Shown: positions 54,099-63,093 of the stretch, one piece after another
How positions within the stretch are numbered: the first letter of the stretch is position 1
Layout of the letters: every line of letters begins with the position of its first letter
Assembly (NCBI RefSeq): GCF_001050345.1
Contig: NZ_LFMW01000002.1
Location: 372,001-436,000, forward strand
Direction of reading: 5' to 3'
Source: Pseudomonas fildesensis
GTDB lineage: Bacteria > Pseudomonadota > Gammaproteobacteria > Pseudomonadales > Pseudomonadaceae
DNA: 64,000 nt
Notes under the pieces: generated by a model
What the model saw: only the letters and a program-made list of their open reading frames with translations
Database searches by the model: none
What the model was told of the DNA's origin: nothing
Made by a program: the position numbers and the translations under genes

Positions 54099-55073
54099 AT
54101 GCTCAGTCGTATTACTCAGCGCCAACTGGAATATTTTGTCGCGTCGGGCGAGGCGGGCAGTATCAGCGCGGCCGCTGAACGCATTCATGTGTCGTCGCCG
54201 TCGATCTCGGCGGCCATCACCCATATGGAGGCCGAGCTGGGGATACAGCTGTTTATCCGGCATCACGCCCAGGGTATTTCGCTGACGGCCGTCGGGCGCC
54301 AGGTGATGCAAGAGGCCAAGCTGATTCTGGAGCAGATGACCAACCTCTACACCATCGCGTCGGAGTCGTTGAACACCGTGCGCGGGCCGTTGCGGGTGGG
54401 GTGCCTGGAGTCGCTGGCGCCAATGATCACCCCCGAACTGGTGTTTGGGTTTGGCCGTGCGTTTCCCGGCGTGCGGCTGACTCAGGCCGAAGGCAACCAC
54501 GAGGAATTGTTGGAAAAACTACGCAGCGGCGAGCTGGACATCGCCCTGACCTATGACCTGGTGACCAGCCCGGATATCGACTTCCAACCGCTGGCCCACC
54601 TGCCGCCGTATGTGATGGTCGGCGAGTATCACCCGTTGGCCAGCCTGTCGGCGGTCAGCATGCAAGACCTTGAGGCGTACCCGGTGGTGCTGCTCGACAC
54701 GCCCTGGAGCCGCGACTATTTCCTCAGCCTGTTCATGCAGGCGGGCACCACGCCGAACATCATCATGCGCTCGACCAACCTCGAAACAGTGCGCGCGATG
54801 GTGGGCAATGGCATTGGCTACTCCTTCGCGAACGCGCGGCCCAAATCGAACATCTCCCAGGATGGCAAGCGGGTGATTCGCCTGCGGTTGGCCGGTGCGC
54901 ATCGGCCGATGAAGCTGGGGTATGCCACGGCGAGCAATACGCAGTTGTCGCGGGTGGTGTCGGCGTTTGCCGAGCGGTGCCGGATGTTTGTGTCTGACCA
55001 GTACATCCCCGGGATGGCGCCGCCGAGCTTTTTTGATCCGCATGCGGTGCGGGTGTTGAGTGAGGTTGGCTGA
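54099..55073 (+). CDS. LysR-family regulator between the two wings
   Basis: A 324-aa LysR regulator (helix-turn-helix RQLEYFVASGEAGSISAAAE; an effector domain with MITPELVFGFG). An ATG at 54099 fits the family; the frame opens further upstream without homology. It is 196 bp from the RidA-like gene and its right neighbour is the ABC gene 366 bp on, so it is well placed to control both wings. Confidence 0.88.
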   Translation: MLSRITQRQLEYFVASGEAGSISAAAERIHVSSPSISAAITHMEAELGIQLFIRHHAQGISLTAVGRQVMQEAKLILEQMTNLYTIASESLNTVRGPLRVGCLESLAPMITPELVFGFGRAFPGVRLTQAEGNHEELLEKLRSGELDIALTYDLVTSPDIDFQPLAHLPPYVMVGEYHPLASLSAVSMQDLEAYPVVLLDTPWSRDYFLSLFMQAGTTPNIIMRSTNLETVRAMVGNGIGYSFANARPKSNISQDGKRVIRLRLAGAHRPMKLGYATASNTQLSRVVSAFAERCRMFVSDQYIPGMAPPSFFDPHAVRVLSEVG

Positions 55074-55134
55074 AATCGCACCAAAAGTTGGCGTGCGTGA
55101 TGCTGTGGGTTGAGGTGTGCACTGTACTGGTTCT

Positions 55135-55287
55135 TGTGGCGAGCGGGCTTGCCCGCGTTGGGCTGCGAAGCGGCCCCAAAACCTAACGACTCGGTATACC
55201 TGACACACCGCATTTATCTTACTGGGGCTGCTTCGCAGCCCAACGCGGGTGCAAGCCCGCTCGCCACAACGAGCCCGCTGGCCACAG
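55135..55287. repeat. REP-type inverted pair
   Basis: TGTGGCGAGCGGGCTTGCCC... (from 55135) and the inverted CAAGCCCGCTCGCCACAACG and GAGCCCGCTGGCCACA (to 55287) form another REP/REPIN unit between the LysR gene and the ABC gene. Confidence 0.88.
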
Positions 55288-55438
55288 AAAATGCAGCGCT
55301 CCACAGGACGTTCGTCTGCTGCATAGGTTCTACCTACCCACTGGGCCGGCTTTTACGAATTGACCCCAAGCACCTCTCCCCACGACTCTCATCCCATCGA
55401 TGCAGATCAACCTCTTTTTTTTGCAAGGCACAGCGACG

Positions 55439-56956
55439 ATGACATTCGACTGGAATTACATGTTTGGTTTGCTGGGCGACGCCGAGTTCTGGCGGGCGAC
55501 GTGGACGGTGATCAAGCTCAGCACCCTGACGTGGGTCTTGAGCATTGGCCTGGGCTTTCTGCTGGCGCTGGCCAAACAGTCCAGGCATGGTCTGCTCAGC
55601 GTGCCCGCCCGTGGCTATATCTGGTTGTTCCGCAGTCTGCCGCTGCTGGTGCTGCTGATCTTTATCTACAACCTGCCTCAAGCGCTGCCGGGTACTTCGG
55701 CGGTGCTGGCGGACCCGTTCTGGTCCGGCCTGTTGGCGCTGGTGATCTGCGAAACGGCGTATGTCGCCGAGATCCATCGCGGCGGTTTGCTGTCGATTCC
55801 CAAAGGGCAGGGCGAGGCGGCACGGGCGTTGGGCTTGAAGTTTTTTGGTACTCAGTGGCGCGTGGTGATTCCCCAGGCGCTGCGGGTGGCGCTGCCGTCG
55901 CTGGCCAACGAATACATCTCCATCGTCAAGCTCACGTCCCTGGTGTCGGTGATCTCGCTGACTGAAATCCTGATGGTCGGCCAGCGCCTGTATTCGCAGA
56001 ACTTCCTGGTGATCGAAACCATGGCGGCGGTGGCGTTCTTCTACGTGTTTATCGTCACCGTGTTCGACTTCCTGCTCAAACGCCTGGAGCGCTTTCTCGA
56101 CGTCAACCAGCGCAATGTGTCCCGCGTGCCGGATGCGGCGGTGCTGGCCCTGGCCACGCAACAGCGGGTTGCGCTGCAACGTCCGGCAACCACCGGGGCG
56201 TCGGCGCTGCACGCCACGCGGCTGCACAAGGCCTACAACGATATCGAGGTGTTGGGCTCGGTCAACCTGCAGATCCAGCCGGGTGAAGTGGTGTCGGTGA
56301 TCGGGCCGTCCGGCTCGGGCAAGACCACCTTGATCCGCCTGCTCAACGGCCTGGAGCAACTGGACAACGGCGAGATCACGATCAACGGCCAGCCGTTCAT
56401 TCACTTGAACAAGGTCGGTGCGCAGAAACCTCAATACGTGGAGCACGCCGAGCACCGCCTGAATATCGGCATGGTGTTCCAGAGCTTCAACTTGTTCCCG
56501 CATTTGAGCGTGCTCGACAACCTGCTGATGGCGCCGAAATACCATCGCCTGGGGCGTACCGATGAGCTCAAGCAACAGGCCTACGCGCTGCTGCACAAGG
56601 TGGGCATGCTCGACCACGCCTGGAAGTATCCGCACCAGTTGTCCGGCGGCCAACAGCAACGCGTGGCCATCGCCCGCGCCCTGATGATGCGCCCGCAAAT
56701 CATGCTGTTCGATGAGCCCACCTCGGCGCTCGACCCGGAAAAAGTCAACGAAGTGCTGCAAGTCATCGAAGCCCTGGCCGGGGAGGGCATCACCATGGTG
56801 ATCGTCACCCACGAGATGAATTTCGCCTTCAAGGTCTCCGATCGAATTGTGTTTATGGAGAAGGGGCGCGTGGTCTGCGACGACACGCCCGAGGTATTGC
56901 GTAGCGGCCAGAACCCACGCGTGGAGGCGTTCCTCAAGGACGTCTCGCTGGCGTGA
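55439..56956 (+). CDS. Fused ABC permease-ATPase, amino-acid type
   Basis: A 505-aa fusion. Residues about 10-225 are a HisM/GlnP-type permease (EAARALGLKFFGTQWRVVIP, the EAA loop), and about 265-505 an ATPase with Walker A GPSGSGKT, Q loop, signature LSGGQQQR and Walker B IMLFDEP. It would import a polar amino acid or similar compound with the binding protein at 57880. Such permease and ATPase are usually separate genes. ATG 55439 chosen over 55400. Confidence 0.92.
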   Translation: MTFDWNYMFGLLGDAEFWRATWTVIKLSTLTWVLSIGLGFLLALAKQSRHGLLSVPARGYIWLFRSLPLLVLLIFIYNLPQALPGTSAVLADPFWSGLLALVICETAYVAEIHRGGLLSIPKGQGEAARALGLKFFGTQWRVVIPQALRVALPSLANEYISIVKLTSLVSVISLTEILMVGQRLYSQNFLVIETMAAVAFFYVFIVTVFDFLLKRLERFLDVNQRNVSRVPDAAVLALATQQRVALQRPATTGASALHATRLHKAYNDIEVLGSVNLQIQPGEVVSVIGPSGSGKTTLIRLLNGLEQLDNGEITINGQPFIHLNKVGAQKPQYVEHAEHRLNIGMVFQSFNLFPHLSVLDNLLMAPKYHRLGRTDELKQQAYALLHKVGMLDHAWKYPHQLSGGQQQRVAIARALMMRPQIMLFDEPTSALDPEKVNEVLQVIEALAGEGITMVIVTHEMNFAFKVSDRIVFMEKGRVVCDDTPEVLRSGQNPRVEAFLKDVSLA

Positions 56957-56983
56957 TCTCTTCAACGTTCAGGAAACAATAAA

Positions 56984-57856
56984 ATGATCGAGCAATCTCA
57001 AATCGAACAGTTCCAGCGCGACGGCTACCTGGTGGTGGAAGGCGTGCTGTCGATGGACGAAGTGGCCGCGCTGCAGCACGACTTCGACCAGTGGGTAGAA
57101 GAGAGCCGCAGCCATGACCAGGGCTGGGGCGCCACCGTGGATGGCCGCGAACGCTTCGATCTGGAGGGCGATCACCGCCCCGATCACCCGTCGCTGCGCC
57201 GCGTGAGTTCGCCCACCGAGATTTCCCCGGCGTATGAACGTGTGGCGTTGCAGTCGCGCATGGCGGCGATTTCCGCGCAGTTGGTGGGTGCCGGTGGTGC
57301 GCGTTTTCATCACAGCAAGATCAACTCGAAACTGCCGCACACCGCGACCCAGGTGAAGTGGCACCAGGACTTTTTGTTCACGCCCCACAGCAACGATGAC
57401 ATCGTCACCGCCTTGCTGATGGTCAGTGAAGTGACCCCGCAAAACGGCCCGCTGAATGTGATCCCCGGCAGCCACAAAGGCCCGCTGTGGTCGCACTGGC
57501 AGAACCAGCGTTTCACCGGTTCGGTGGACGACAGCGTCGTCGAAGAACACTGTCAGCAACCGGTCGCCTGTTACGGCCCGGCCGGCTCCGTGTGCTTTAT
57601 GCACACGCGTCTTTTGCATGCTTCCAGCCCTAACGAGACCGAACTCCCGCGCACCCTCTTCATCAGCGTGTACGCCGCTGAAGACGCGCTGCCATTCGGC
57701 GAAAACCCGTTGCCCAGCGCACATGCCGGCCTGCTGGTGGCCGGTGAAGAAAGCGGCTTGGTGCGTTCCACGGACAACCACATGCGCTTGCCGCAGAAAC
57801 CCCGTGGCGCGTCCTTCTTCGTGCAACAGGCCGGACAAGATTGCGCCACTGCCTAA
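56984..57856 (+). CDS. Fe(II)/2-oxoglutarate dioxygenase, PhyH family
   Basis: A 290-aa non-haem iron hydroxylase. The metal triad is His127-x-Asp129 (KWHQDFLF) and His212 (LLHASSPN), and Arg223 would hold 2-oxoglutarate. It is in the PhyH/EctD-like branch. AGGAAAC precedes the ATG. It lies between the ABC transporter and its binding protein, so it probably hydroxylates the imported substrate. Confidence 0.9.
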   Translation: MIEQSQIEQFQRDGYLVVEGVLSMDEVAALQHDFDQWVEESRSHDQGWGATVDGRERFDLEGDHRPDHPSLRRVSSPTEISPAYERVALQSRMAAISAQLVGAGGARFHHSKINSKLPHTATQVKWHQDFLFTPHSNDDIVTALLMVSEVTPQNGPLNVIPGSHKGPLWSHWQNQRFTGSVDDSVVEEHCQQPVACYGPAGSVCFMHTRLLHASSPNETELPRTLFISVYAAEDALPFGENPLPSAHAGLLVAGEESGLVRSTDNHMRLPQKPRGASFFVQQAGQDCATA

Positions 57857-57879
57857 CCCCCTTAAAAACCTTGCAGGTA

Positions 57880-58716
57880 ATGACCATGACAGCGTTTCGT
57901 AAAAGTGTTCGCCCTCTTGCCGTGTGCCTGCTGGGCGCAGCGGTTGCGATGACTTCGTTGGCGGCTTCGGCTTTCCAGCAGGAAGGCAAGATCATCGCCG
58001 GTTCCGATTTGACGTTCTTCCCATATGAATACATGGATAACAACAAGCCCGCAGGTTTTGATATCGAGTTCATGGACGGCCTGGGCAAGGTCATGGGGCG
58101 CAAGGTCGAGACCCTCGACACACGCTTTCCCAACCTGATCACCGGCCTGCAAGCCGGGCGTTTTGACCTGACCAATTCGTCGATGTACATCACGGCGGAG
58201 CGGGTCAAAGTCATCGACATGATCCCCTACCTGAAAAGCGGCGAGTCGATCCTGACCCTCAAGGACAGCACCTTCCAGCCCAAGACGCCGGAAGAATTCT
58301 GCGGCCACAAGATCGGCTCCATGGGCGCCACCTCGTGGCTGGCGCAGATGAACAAGCTGTCCACGGAATACTGCGTGGCCAAGGGCTTGAAGCCGATCCT
58401 GATCAGCGAGTACAGCACCGACCCGCAAACCACCCAGGCCCTGTTGGCTCACGCCGTCGAGGCGCAAATCACCGACGCCGCCGTGGCCCGTGGCGTGGTC
58501 GACAAGCTGGGCAACCGCGTGGTGATTTCGTCCGACACGTTGATCTACCCGGTGTTGAACGGCTTCGGCGTGAAGAAAGGCAATGACGCCGTGAAGACCG
58601 CCTTGCTCGAAGGCCTGGAAAAATACCGCGCCACCCCGGAATACGCAGCGCTGCTGAAGAAGTACAACTTCCAGGCGCCAACCGACGCTGACATCGCGGC
58701 CTTGATGCCGAAGTAA
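57880..58716 (+). CDS. Periplasmic binding protein, amino-acid ABC type
   Basis: A 278-aa precursor with a signal peptide (cleaved near ASA). The family-3 solute-binding fold is shown by GKIIAGSDLTFFPYEYMDNN, KPAGFDIEFMDGLGKVMG and ITGLQAGRFDL. It delivers the ligand to the fused transporter. ATG at 57880 follows AGG by few bases; 57886 is also possible. Confidence 0.92.
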   Translation: MTMTAFRKSVRPLAVCLLGAAVAMTSLAASAFQQEGKIIAGSDLTFFPYEYMDNNKPAGFDIEFMDGLGKVMGRKVETLDTRFPNLITGLQAGRFDLTNSSMYITAERVKVIDMIPYLKSGESILTLKDSTFQPKTPEEFCGHKIGSMGATSWLAQMNKLSTEYCVAKGLKPILISEYSTDPQTTQALLAHAVEAQITDAAVARGVVDKLGNRVVISSDTLIYPVLNGFGVKKGNDAVKTALLEGLEKYRATPEYAALLKKYNFQAPTDADIAALMPK

Positions 58717-58770
58717 GCCAGTCGCGTTTGCCGCAGACGGCTGCGGCACACGCCTTGCGGAGACCGATTC

Positions 58771-59502
58771 ATGGCGTTATCCCACGAAGAACAGACGCGC
58801 ATCGACCTGGCGGCGACCTTTCGCATCATCGCCCACCTGGGCATGCACGAAGCGGTGGCCAATCACTTCAGCGCGGCCGTGTCGGCCGATGGCAAACAGT
58901 TTTTGCTCAACCCGAAGTGGAAGCACTTCTCGCGCATCCGTGCCAGTGACCTGTTGCTGCTGAACGCCGACGACCCAGCCTGTGCCGACAACCCGAATGT
59001 GGACGCCACCGCCTGGTCCATCCACGGGCAGATCCACCGCCTATTGCCGCAAACCCGCGCGGTGCTGCACTTGCACCCGGTGTACACCACGGCGGTGGCG
59101 TGCCTGGCCACGCCGCACATCCCGCCGATTGACCAGAACACCGCGCGTTATTTCAACCGCGTGGCGGTGGACGAACTCTACGGTGGCATGGCCGATACCG
59201 AGGCCGAAGGCGCACGCCTGGCGGGGCTGCTCGACGGCAAGAGCCGCCTGCTGATGGGCAACCATGGCGTGATGGTGACGGCGCCCTCGATGGGTGAGGC
59301 GTTTGACGATATCTGGACCCTGGAGCGCTCCTGCCAGATCCTCGTGACGGCGTGGTCCACCGGGCAGCCGCTGCGGGTGCTCTCGGACGACGTGGCGGAG
59401 AAAACCGCGCGGGGCTGGGAAGGTATTGCGGATTTTTCGCGGCAGCATTTTGAAGAGATGAAGCAACTGATGATCGAGGCCGATGCGTCGGTGCTCGATT
59501 GA
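58771..59502 (+). CDS. Class II aldolase/adducin family
   Basis: A 243-aa zinc-dependent aldolase-like protein of the fuculose-phosphate aldolase/adducin family. HLHPVYTTAVACL supplies two metal His residues, MGNHGVMVTAPSMGEA a third His. It would cleave or dehydrate an oxygenated intermediate, perhaps the dioxygenase product. GGAG precedes the ATG. Confidence 0.9.
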   Translation: MALSHEEQTRIDLAATFRIIAHLGMHEAVANHFSAAVSADGKQFLLNPKWKHFSRIRASDLLLLNADDPACADNPNVDATAWSIHGQIHRLLPQTRAVLHLHPVYTTAVACLATPHIPPIDQNTARYFNRVAVDELYGGMADTEAEGARLAGLLDGKSRLLMGNHGVMVTAPSMGEAFDDIWTLERSCQILVTAWSTGQPLRVLSDDVAEKTARGWEGIADFSRQHFEEMKQLMIEADASVLD

Positions 59503-59515
59503 GGAAGGAAGCCCT

Positions 59516-60193
59516 ATGACCTTTTCCGTTGTCGCCCGCTGTGCCGAAACCGGCCAGTTGGGTATCGCTATCAGCTCGTCGAGTATTGCCGTGGGCGCAC
59601 GTTGCCCGTGGCTACGTCCCGGCGTGGGCGCGGTGGCGTCGCAGAACATCACCTTGCCGAGCCTGGGGCCGCAGGTATTGGACTTGTTGGCGCAGGGTAT
59701 GGCGGCGAGCGAAGCGCTGGCCGAGGTGGTGGCCGGTCAGCCGCACAGTGCGTATCGACAGGTCACGGTGATTGATAATGAAGGCCGCACCGCGTATTTC
59801 AGTGGCGCGCAGACCCTCGGTATTCACGATGCGGTGAGCGGTGAGCAGTGCGTGGCGGCGGGGAATATGTTGGCCAATGCGGGTGTGATCAAGGCGATGG
59901 TGCGCGCGTTCGAGCAGGCCTCCGGGCATCTGGCTGACAGGCTGCTCGCGGCGATGCACGCCGGCCAGGCCCACGGTGGCGAAGCGGGGCCGGTGCATTC
60001 GGCGGCGCTTGTGGTGGTCGATGACCTGCTGTGGCCCATCGTCAATCTGCGCGTGGACTGGGCCGATGAAGACCCGATTGGCGCACTCGACCAACTCTGG
60101 CAGGCCTATCGCGGGCAACTGCAGGATTACATCGACCGTGCGCTCAACCCGCACATCGCACCGGGCTACGCGGTGTCGGGAGATGACCGATGA
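59516..60193 (+). CDS. DUF1028 Ntn-hydrolase-like protein
   Basis: A 225-aa DUF1028 protein (MTFSVVARCAETGQLGIAIS; GVGAVASQN; an acidic C-terminal block). The family has an Ntn-hydrolase-like fold and is often found beside M20 peptidase and amino-acid catabolism genes. GAGGAAGG precedes the ATG. It overlaps the M20 gene by 4 nt (ATGA). Confidence 0.88.
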   Translation: MTFSVVARCAETGQLGIAISSSSIAVGARCPWLRPGVGAVASQNITLPSLGPQVLDLLAQGMAASEALAEVVAGQPHSAYRQVTVIDNEGRTAYFSGAQTLGIHDAVSGEQCVAAGNMLANAGVIKAMVRAFEQASGHLADRLLAAMHAGQAHGGEAGPVHSAALVVVDDLLWPIVNLRVDWADEDPIGALDQLWQAYRGQLQDYIDRALNPHIAPGYAVSGDDR

Positions 60194-61338
60194 GCAGCAG
60201 CCGTGACCTGCTCGCGCAACTGGTGCGCTTCGACACCACCAGCCGCGAATCCAACCTGGCGTTGATCGACTTCGTGCGCACTTATTTGCAGGGCCACGGT
60301 GTTGCCTGTGAATGGGTGTTCAACGAACACAAGAGCAAGGCCAACCTGCTGGCGACCATCGGCCCGGCGGACGTGCCCGGCATTGTGCTCTCGGGCCACA
60401 CCGATGTGGTGCCGGTGGACGGCCAGCGCTGGAGCGTGGCGCCGTTCGAACTGACGGAAAAGGACGGCAAGTTGTACGGCCGTGGCACTGCGGACATGAA
60501 GGGCTATATCGCCTGTGTGCTGGCCTGCGTGCCGGCGTTGGTGGAGGCGCCTTTGCGTATGCCGGTGCATATTGCGCTGTCCTATGACGAAGAGGTGGGG
60601 TGCCTGGGTGTGCGCTCGTTGATCGAGCGGTTTCATGCGCAGCCGGTCAAGCCGCTGTTGTGCGTGATCGGCGAGCCCACCGAGCTGAAGCCGGTGTTGG
60701 GGCACAAAGGCAAATTGGCGATGCGCTGCGAAGTGCAGGGTGCGGCGTGCCATTCGGCGTATGCGCCTTCGGGGGTGAATGCCATTGAATATGCAGCGCG
60801 GTTGATAGGGGAACTGGTGCGGATTGGCGAACAGCTCAAGGCGCCGCAGCATTTAAATGCAGGGTTTGATCCGCCGTTTTCCACGGTGCAGACCGGGGTG
60901 ATCAACGGGGGTAAGGCGCTGAATATTGTCCCGCAGAATTGTACGTTTGATTTTGAAGTGCGTTCGTTGCCGGCTCAGGACCCGTGGCAGGTTGCGCACC
61001 AGTTGCGCGGTTATGCAGAGCAGATGCTGCTGCCGGCGATGCAGGCGGTGAGTGCGCAGTGCGCGATCAGCTTCAACGAATTGTCGAGCTACCCGGGCTT
61101 GGCGACTTCGCTGGAAACCCAGGCTGCCGAGTGGGTTGCGCAGTTTTGCGGCTCTCGGGAATACGGCACCGTTGCCTTTGGTACTGAGGGTGGGCTGTTT
61201 GATCAAGCGGGGATTCCCACGGTGGTGTGCGGGCCGGGGAGCATGGAGCAGGGGCACAGGCCGGATGAGTTTATCAGCGTGGAGCAGCTCGACGCCTGTG
61301 ACCGCATGCTGCAGCGGGTGCTGGAATTTGTATGCTGA
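60190..61338 (+). CDS. M20 family deacylase, ArgE-like
   Basis: A 382-aa zinc-dependent amidohydrolase of the ArgE/DapE/ACY1 family. Metal ligands lie in LSGHTDVVPVDG (His-x-Asp), GRGTADMKGYI and DEEVGCLGVRS (general base and metal Glu), with a dimerisation domain between. It resembles acetylornithine deacetylase and would remove an acyl group from an N-acyl amino acid. Last gene of the right wing. Confidence 0.9.
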   Translation: MSSSRDLLAQLVRFDTTSRESNLALIDFVRTYLQGHGVACEWVFNEHKSKANLLATIGPADVPGIVLSGHTDVVPVDGQRWSVAPFELTEKDGKLYGRGTADMKGYIACVLACVPALVEAPLRMPVHIALSYDEEVGCLGVRSLIERFHAQPVKPLLCVIGEPTELKPVLGHKGKLAMRCEVQGAACHSAYAPSGVNAIEYAARLIGELVRIGEQLKAPQHLNAGFDPPFSTVQTGVINGGKALNIVPQNCTFDFEVRSLPAQDPWQVAHQLRGYAEQMLLPAMQAVSAQCAISFNELSSYPGLATSLETQAAEWVAQFCGSREYGTVAFGTEGGLFDQAGIPTVVCGPGSMEQGHRPDEFISVEQLDACDRMLQRVLEFVC

Positions 61339-61354
61339 ACCTGTGGTGAGGGAG

Positions 61355-61389
<35 letters not shown>

Positions 61390-61400
61390 GAGCGGGCTTT

Positions 61401-61494
61401 CTGTGGCGAGGGAGCTTGCTCCCGTTGGGCCGCGAAGCGGCCCCAAAGATGGGACTGCTACGCAATCCAACGGGAGCAAGCTCCCTCGCCACAG
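61401..61494. repeat. REPIN with perfect 28-bp arms
   Basis: CTGTGGCGAGGGAGCTTGCT.. (61401-61428) is the exact complement of 61467-61494 (28 bp). Additional half units CCCGCTCGCCACA follow at 61533-61568. It separates two convergent genes and may act as a bidirectional terminator. Confidence 0.92.
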
Positions 61495-61578
61495 GTACAG
61501 TGCCCGCCCTTAACTGATCGGCATTAGGGCAGGCCCGCTCGCCACAAAAAACAGGCTCGCCACAGGGGGCGACAGCCG

Positions 61579-62820
61579 TCAGGCCTTTGCCACCCCCACG
61601 CGCCATTGCGCGGGCGGCAGAATTCCGTTGACCAGGTAATTGCCGACAATCCGCGACTTGTACACGCGCGGGTTGTGGTTCGCCAGGGTCCGCGCGTTGC
61701 GCCACAGCCGATCCAGTGCCTTGTTGCTGGCAGTGGCGCTAGCGCCCAGGGCATCGAACAGTGCTGTGGTCGCGGCGAGCGTTGCGTCCACCACCGGGTT
61801 GACGGCCAGGCACACTTCCAGCTCTGCCAGTGCAACGTGCGGGTCGTCGTCATGCAGCGACTGGTCGTGGGTGATCACGTAGTGCGCGGTGTATTCCAGG
61901 CGCTGCGCCGCTTGTTGGGCAATGGCTTGGGCGGCATAGGCCTGGCTTGCCACTTCGCCGATCACTTGCAGCAGTTGCACGTCCTGGGCAGCGGTGTCGG
62001 CGTTGCCAGTGGTGAAGGTTCTGGCGCGGGCGCTGAGTTCTTCGGCGCCGCTTAATGCCGCGCGGCGGGCGATGCCGGCGAGGGTACTGAGGTGGTAGAG
62101 CTGGAAGAATGATTGCCCGTGGCCAAAACGCTGTTGAGTGGGGCGCAGGTCGTTGTCCAGCACGGGCGCGTTGTCGAAGAGGCAGGTGCCGCTGGCGGTG
62201 AGGCGTTGGCCGAAGCCGTTCCAGTCATCGATGATTTGCACGCCGGGGGCCTTGAGGTCGACGACGACGCTGTACACCGTGCCGTCTTCGCCCGTGGCGA
62301 TGGTGTTGATCAGGTCGCTGTAGAGCGCGCCGGTGGTGTAGAACTTTTTACCGCTGATGCGCAGGGCGCCGGCCTCGTCGCGATGCAGACGGGTCTCGAA
62401 ATCGCCACGGGCCTGGGTGCCGACTTCGGTGCTGCCGGGGGAGAGCAGGGCGCCCTGGCCGAGGCGGTCGAGCCATTTGGCCCGCCAGTCGAGGTCCTTG
62501 GCGCTGAGTACGTCCTCGCAAAATCCAAAATGCCCGCGCAGGGCCTGGGTGATGTTGGAGTCGGCCGCCGATAATTCCGTGAGCAGGGTGAGCAGTTCAA
62601 CCAAGGTGGCGTCGTGGCCGCCATACCCGTTCGGCAGGCGCCAGCGTGGCAGGCCCAGTTCGTTGAGTTGCTGGATGACGCTGGCCAGGCTGCCGCGCGA
62701 CTGGTCCGCCTCGGCGGCTTGGGCGAGGATTTGCGCGAAGAGCGGACGAAACGGCGCGGCCAGTTGTTCGTAGCGGGCAGTGGGCGGGGCGCCCCAAATA
62801 TTCAAAGCGGGAGTCGACAT
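61579..62820 (-). CDS. SfnB/DszC-like flavin-dependent oxidoreductase
   Basis: A 413-aa acyl-CoA dehydrogenase-fold protein: TELSAADSNITQALRGHFGF, STEVGTQARGDFETRLHR and KFYTTGALYSD match the SfnB/DszC sulfur-acquisition monooxygenases, which use FMNH2 to oxidise organosulfur compounds. It diverges from a sulfonate-type binding protein gene 273 bp away, so a sulfur-starvation role is likely. 62821-63093 holds the divergent promoters; no clear site was found. Confidence 0.87.
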   Translation of the reverse strand: MSTPALNIWGAPPTARYEQLAAPFRPLFAQILAQAAEADQSRGSLASVIQQLNELGLPRWRLPNGYGGHDATLVELLTLLTELSAADSNITQALRGHFGFCEDVLSAKDLDWRAKWLDRLGQGALLSPGSTEVGTQARGDFETRLHRDEAGALRISGKKFYTTGALYSDLINTIATGEDGTVYSVVVDLKAPGVQIIDDWNGFGQRLTASGTCLFDNAPVLDNDLRPTQQRFGHGQSFFQLYHLSTLAGIARRAALSGAEELSARARTFTTGNADTAAQDVQLLQVIGEVASQAYAAQAIAQQAAQRLEYTAHYVITHDQSLHDDDPHVALAELEVCLAVNPVVDATLAATTALFDALGASATASNKALDRLWRNARTLANHNPRVYKSRIVGNYLVNGILPPAQWRVGVAKA

Positions 62821-63093
62821 GCAATGGACCTTGCAGAAAGTGGTTCAGGTGCGGGGGCCCAGTGGTCTGGTGACGCCACCCTAACCCAGGGGTGGCAAAG
62901 TTTTTAATACGAAAAATAGCTATCGAACTGCACGACGGTTCTATCCATATTGCTCAACAGTATTAATGGCCGGCTTCTTATTGCGTTAGCTTCTACGTGC
63001 GCCGTGCCCGGTGACCGACAAACCTCTTCTCGAACGACCAGACTGCATGCCCCCAGATGGTTGAGTCAGCCATTTATTCTGTGGGTACCTTTC

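Noticed and set aside
55334..56965. A 543-codon minus-strand frame opposite the ABC gene
   Set aside because: The plus strand encodes clear permease and ATPase motifs; the other frame is an antisense shadow rich in His/Gln/Arg.
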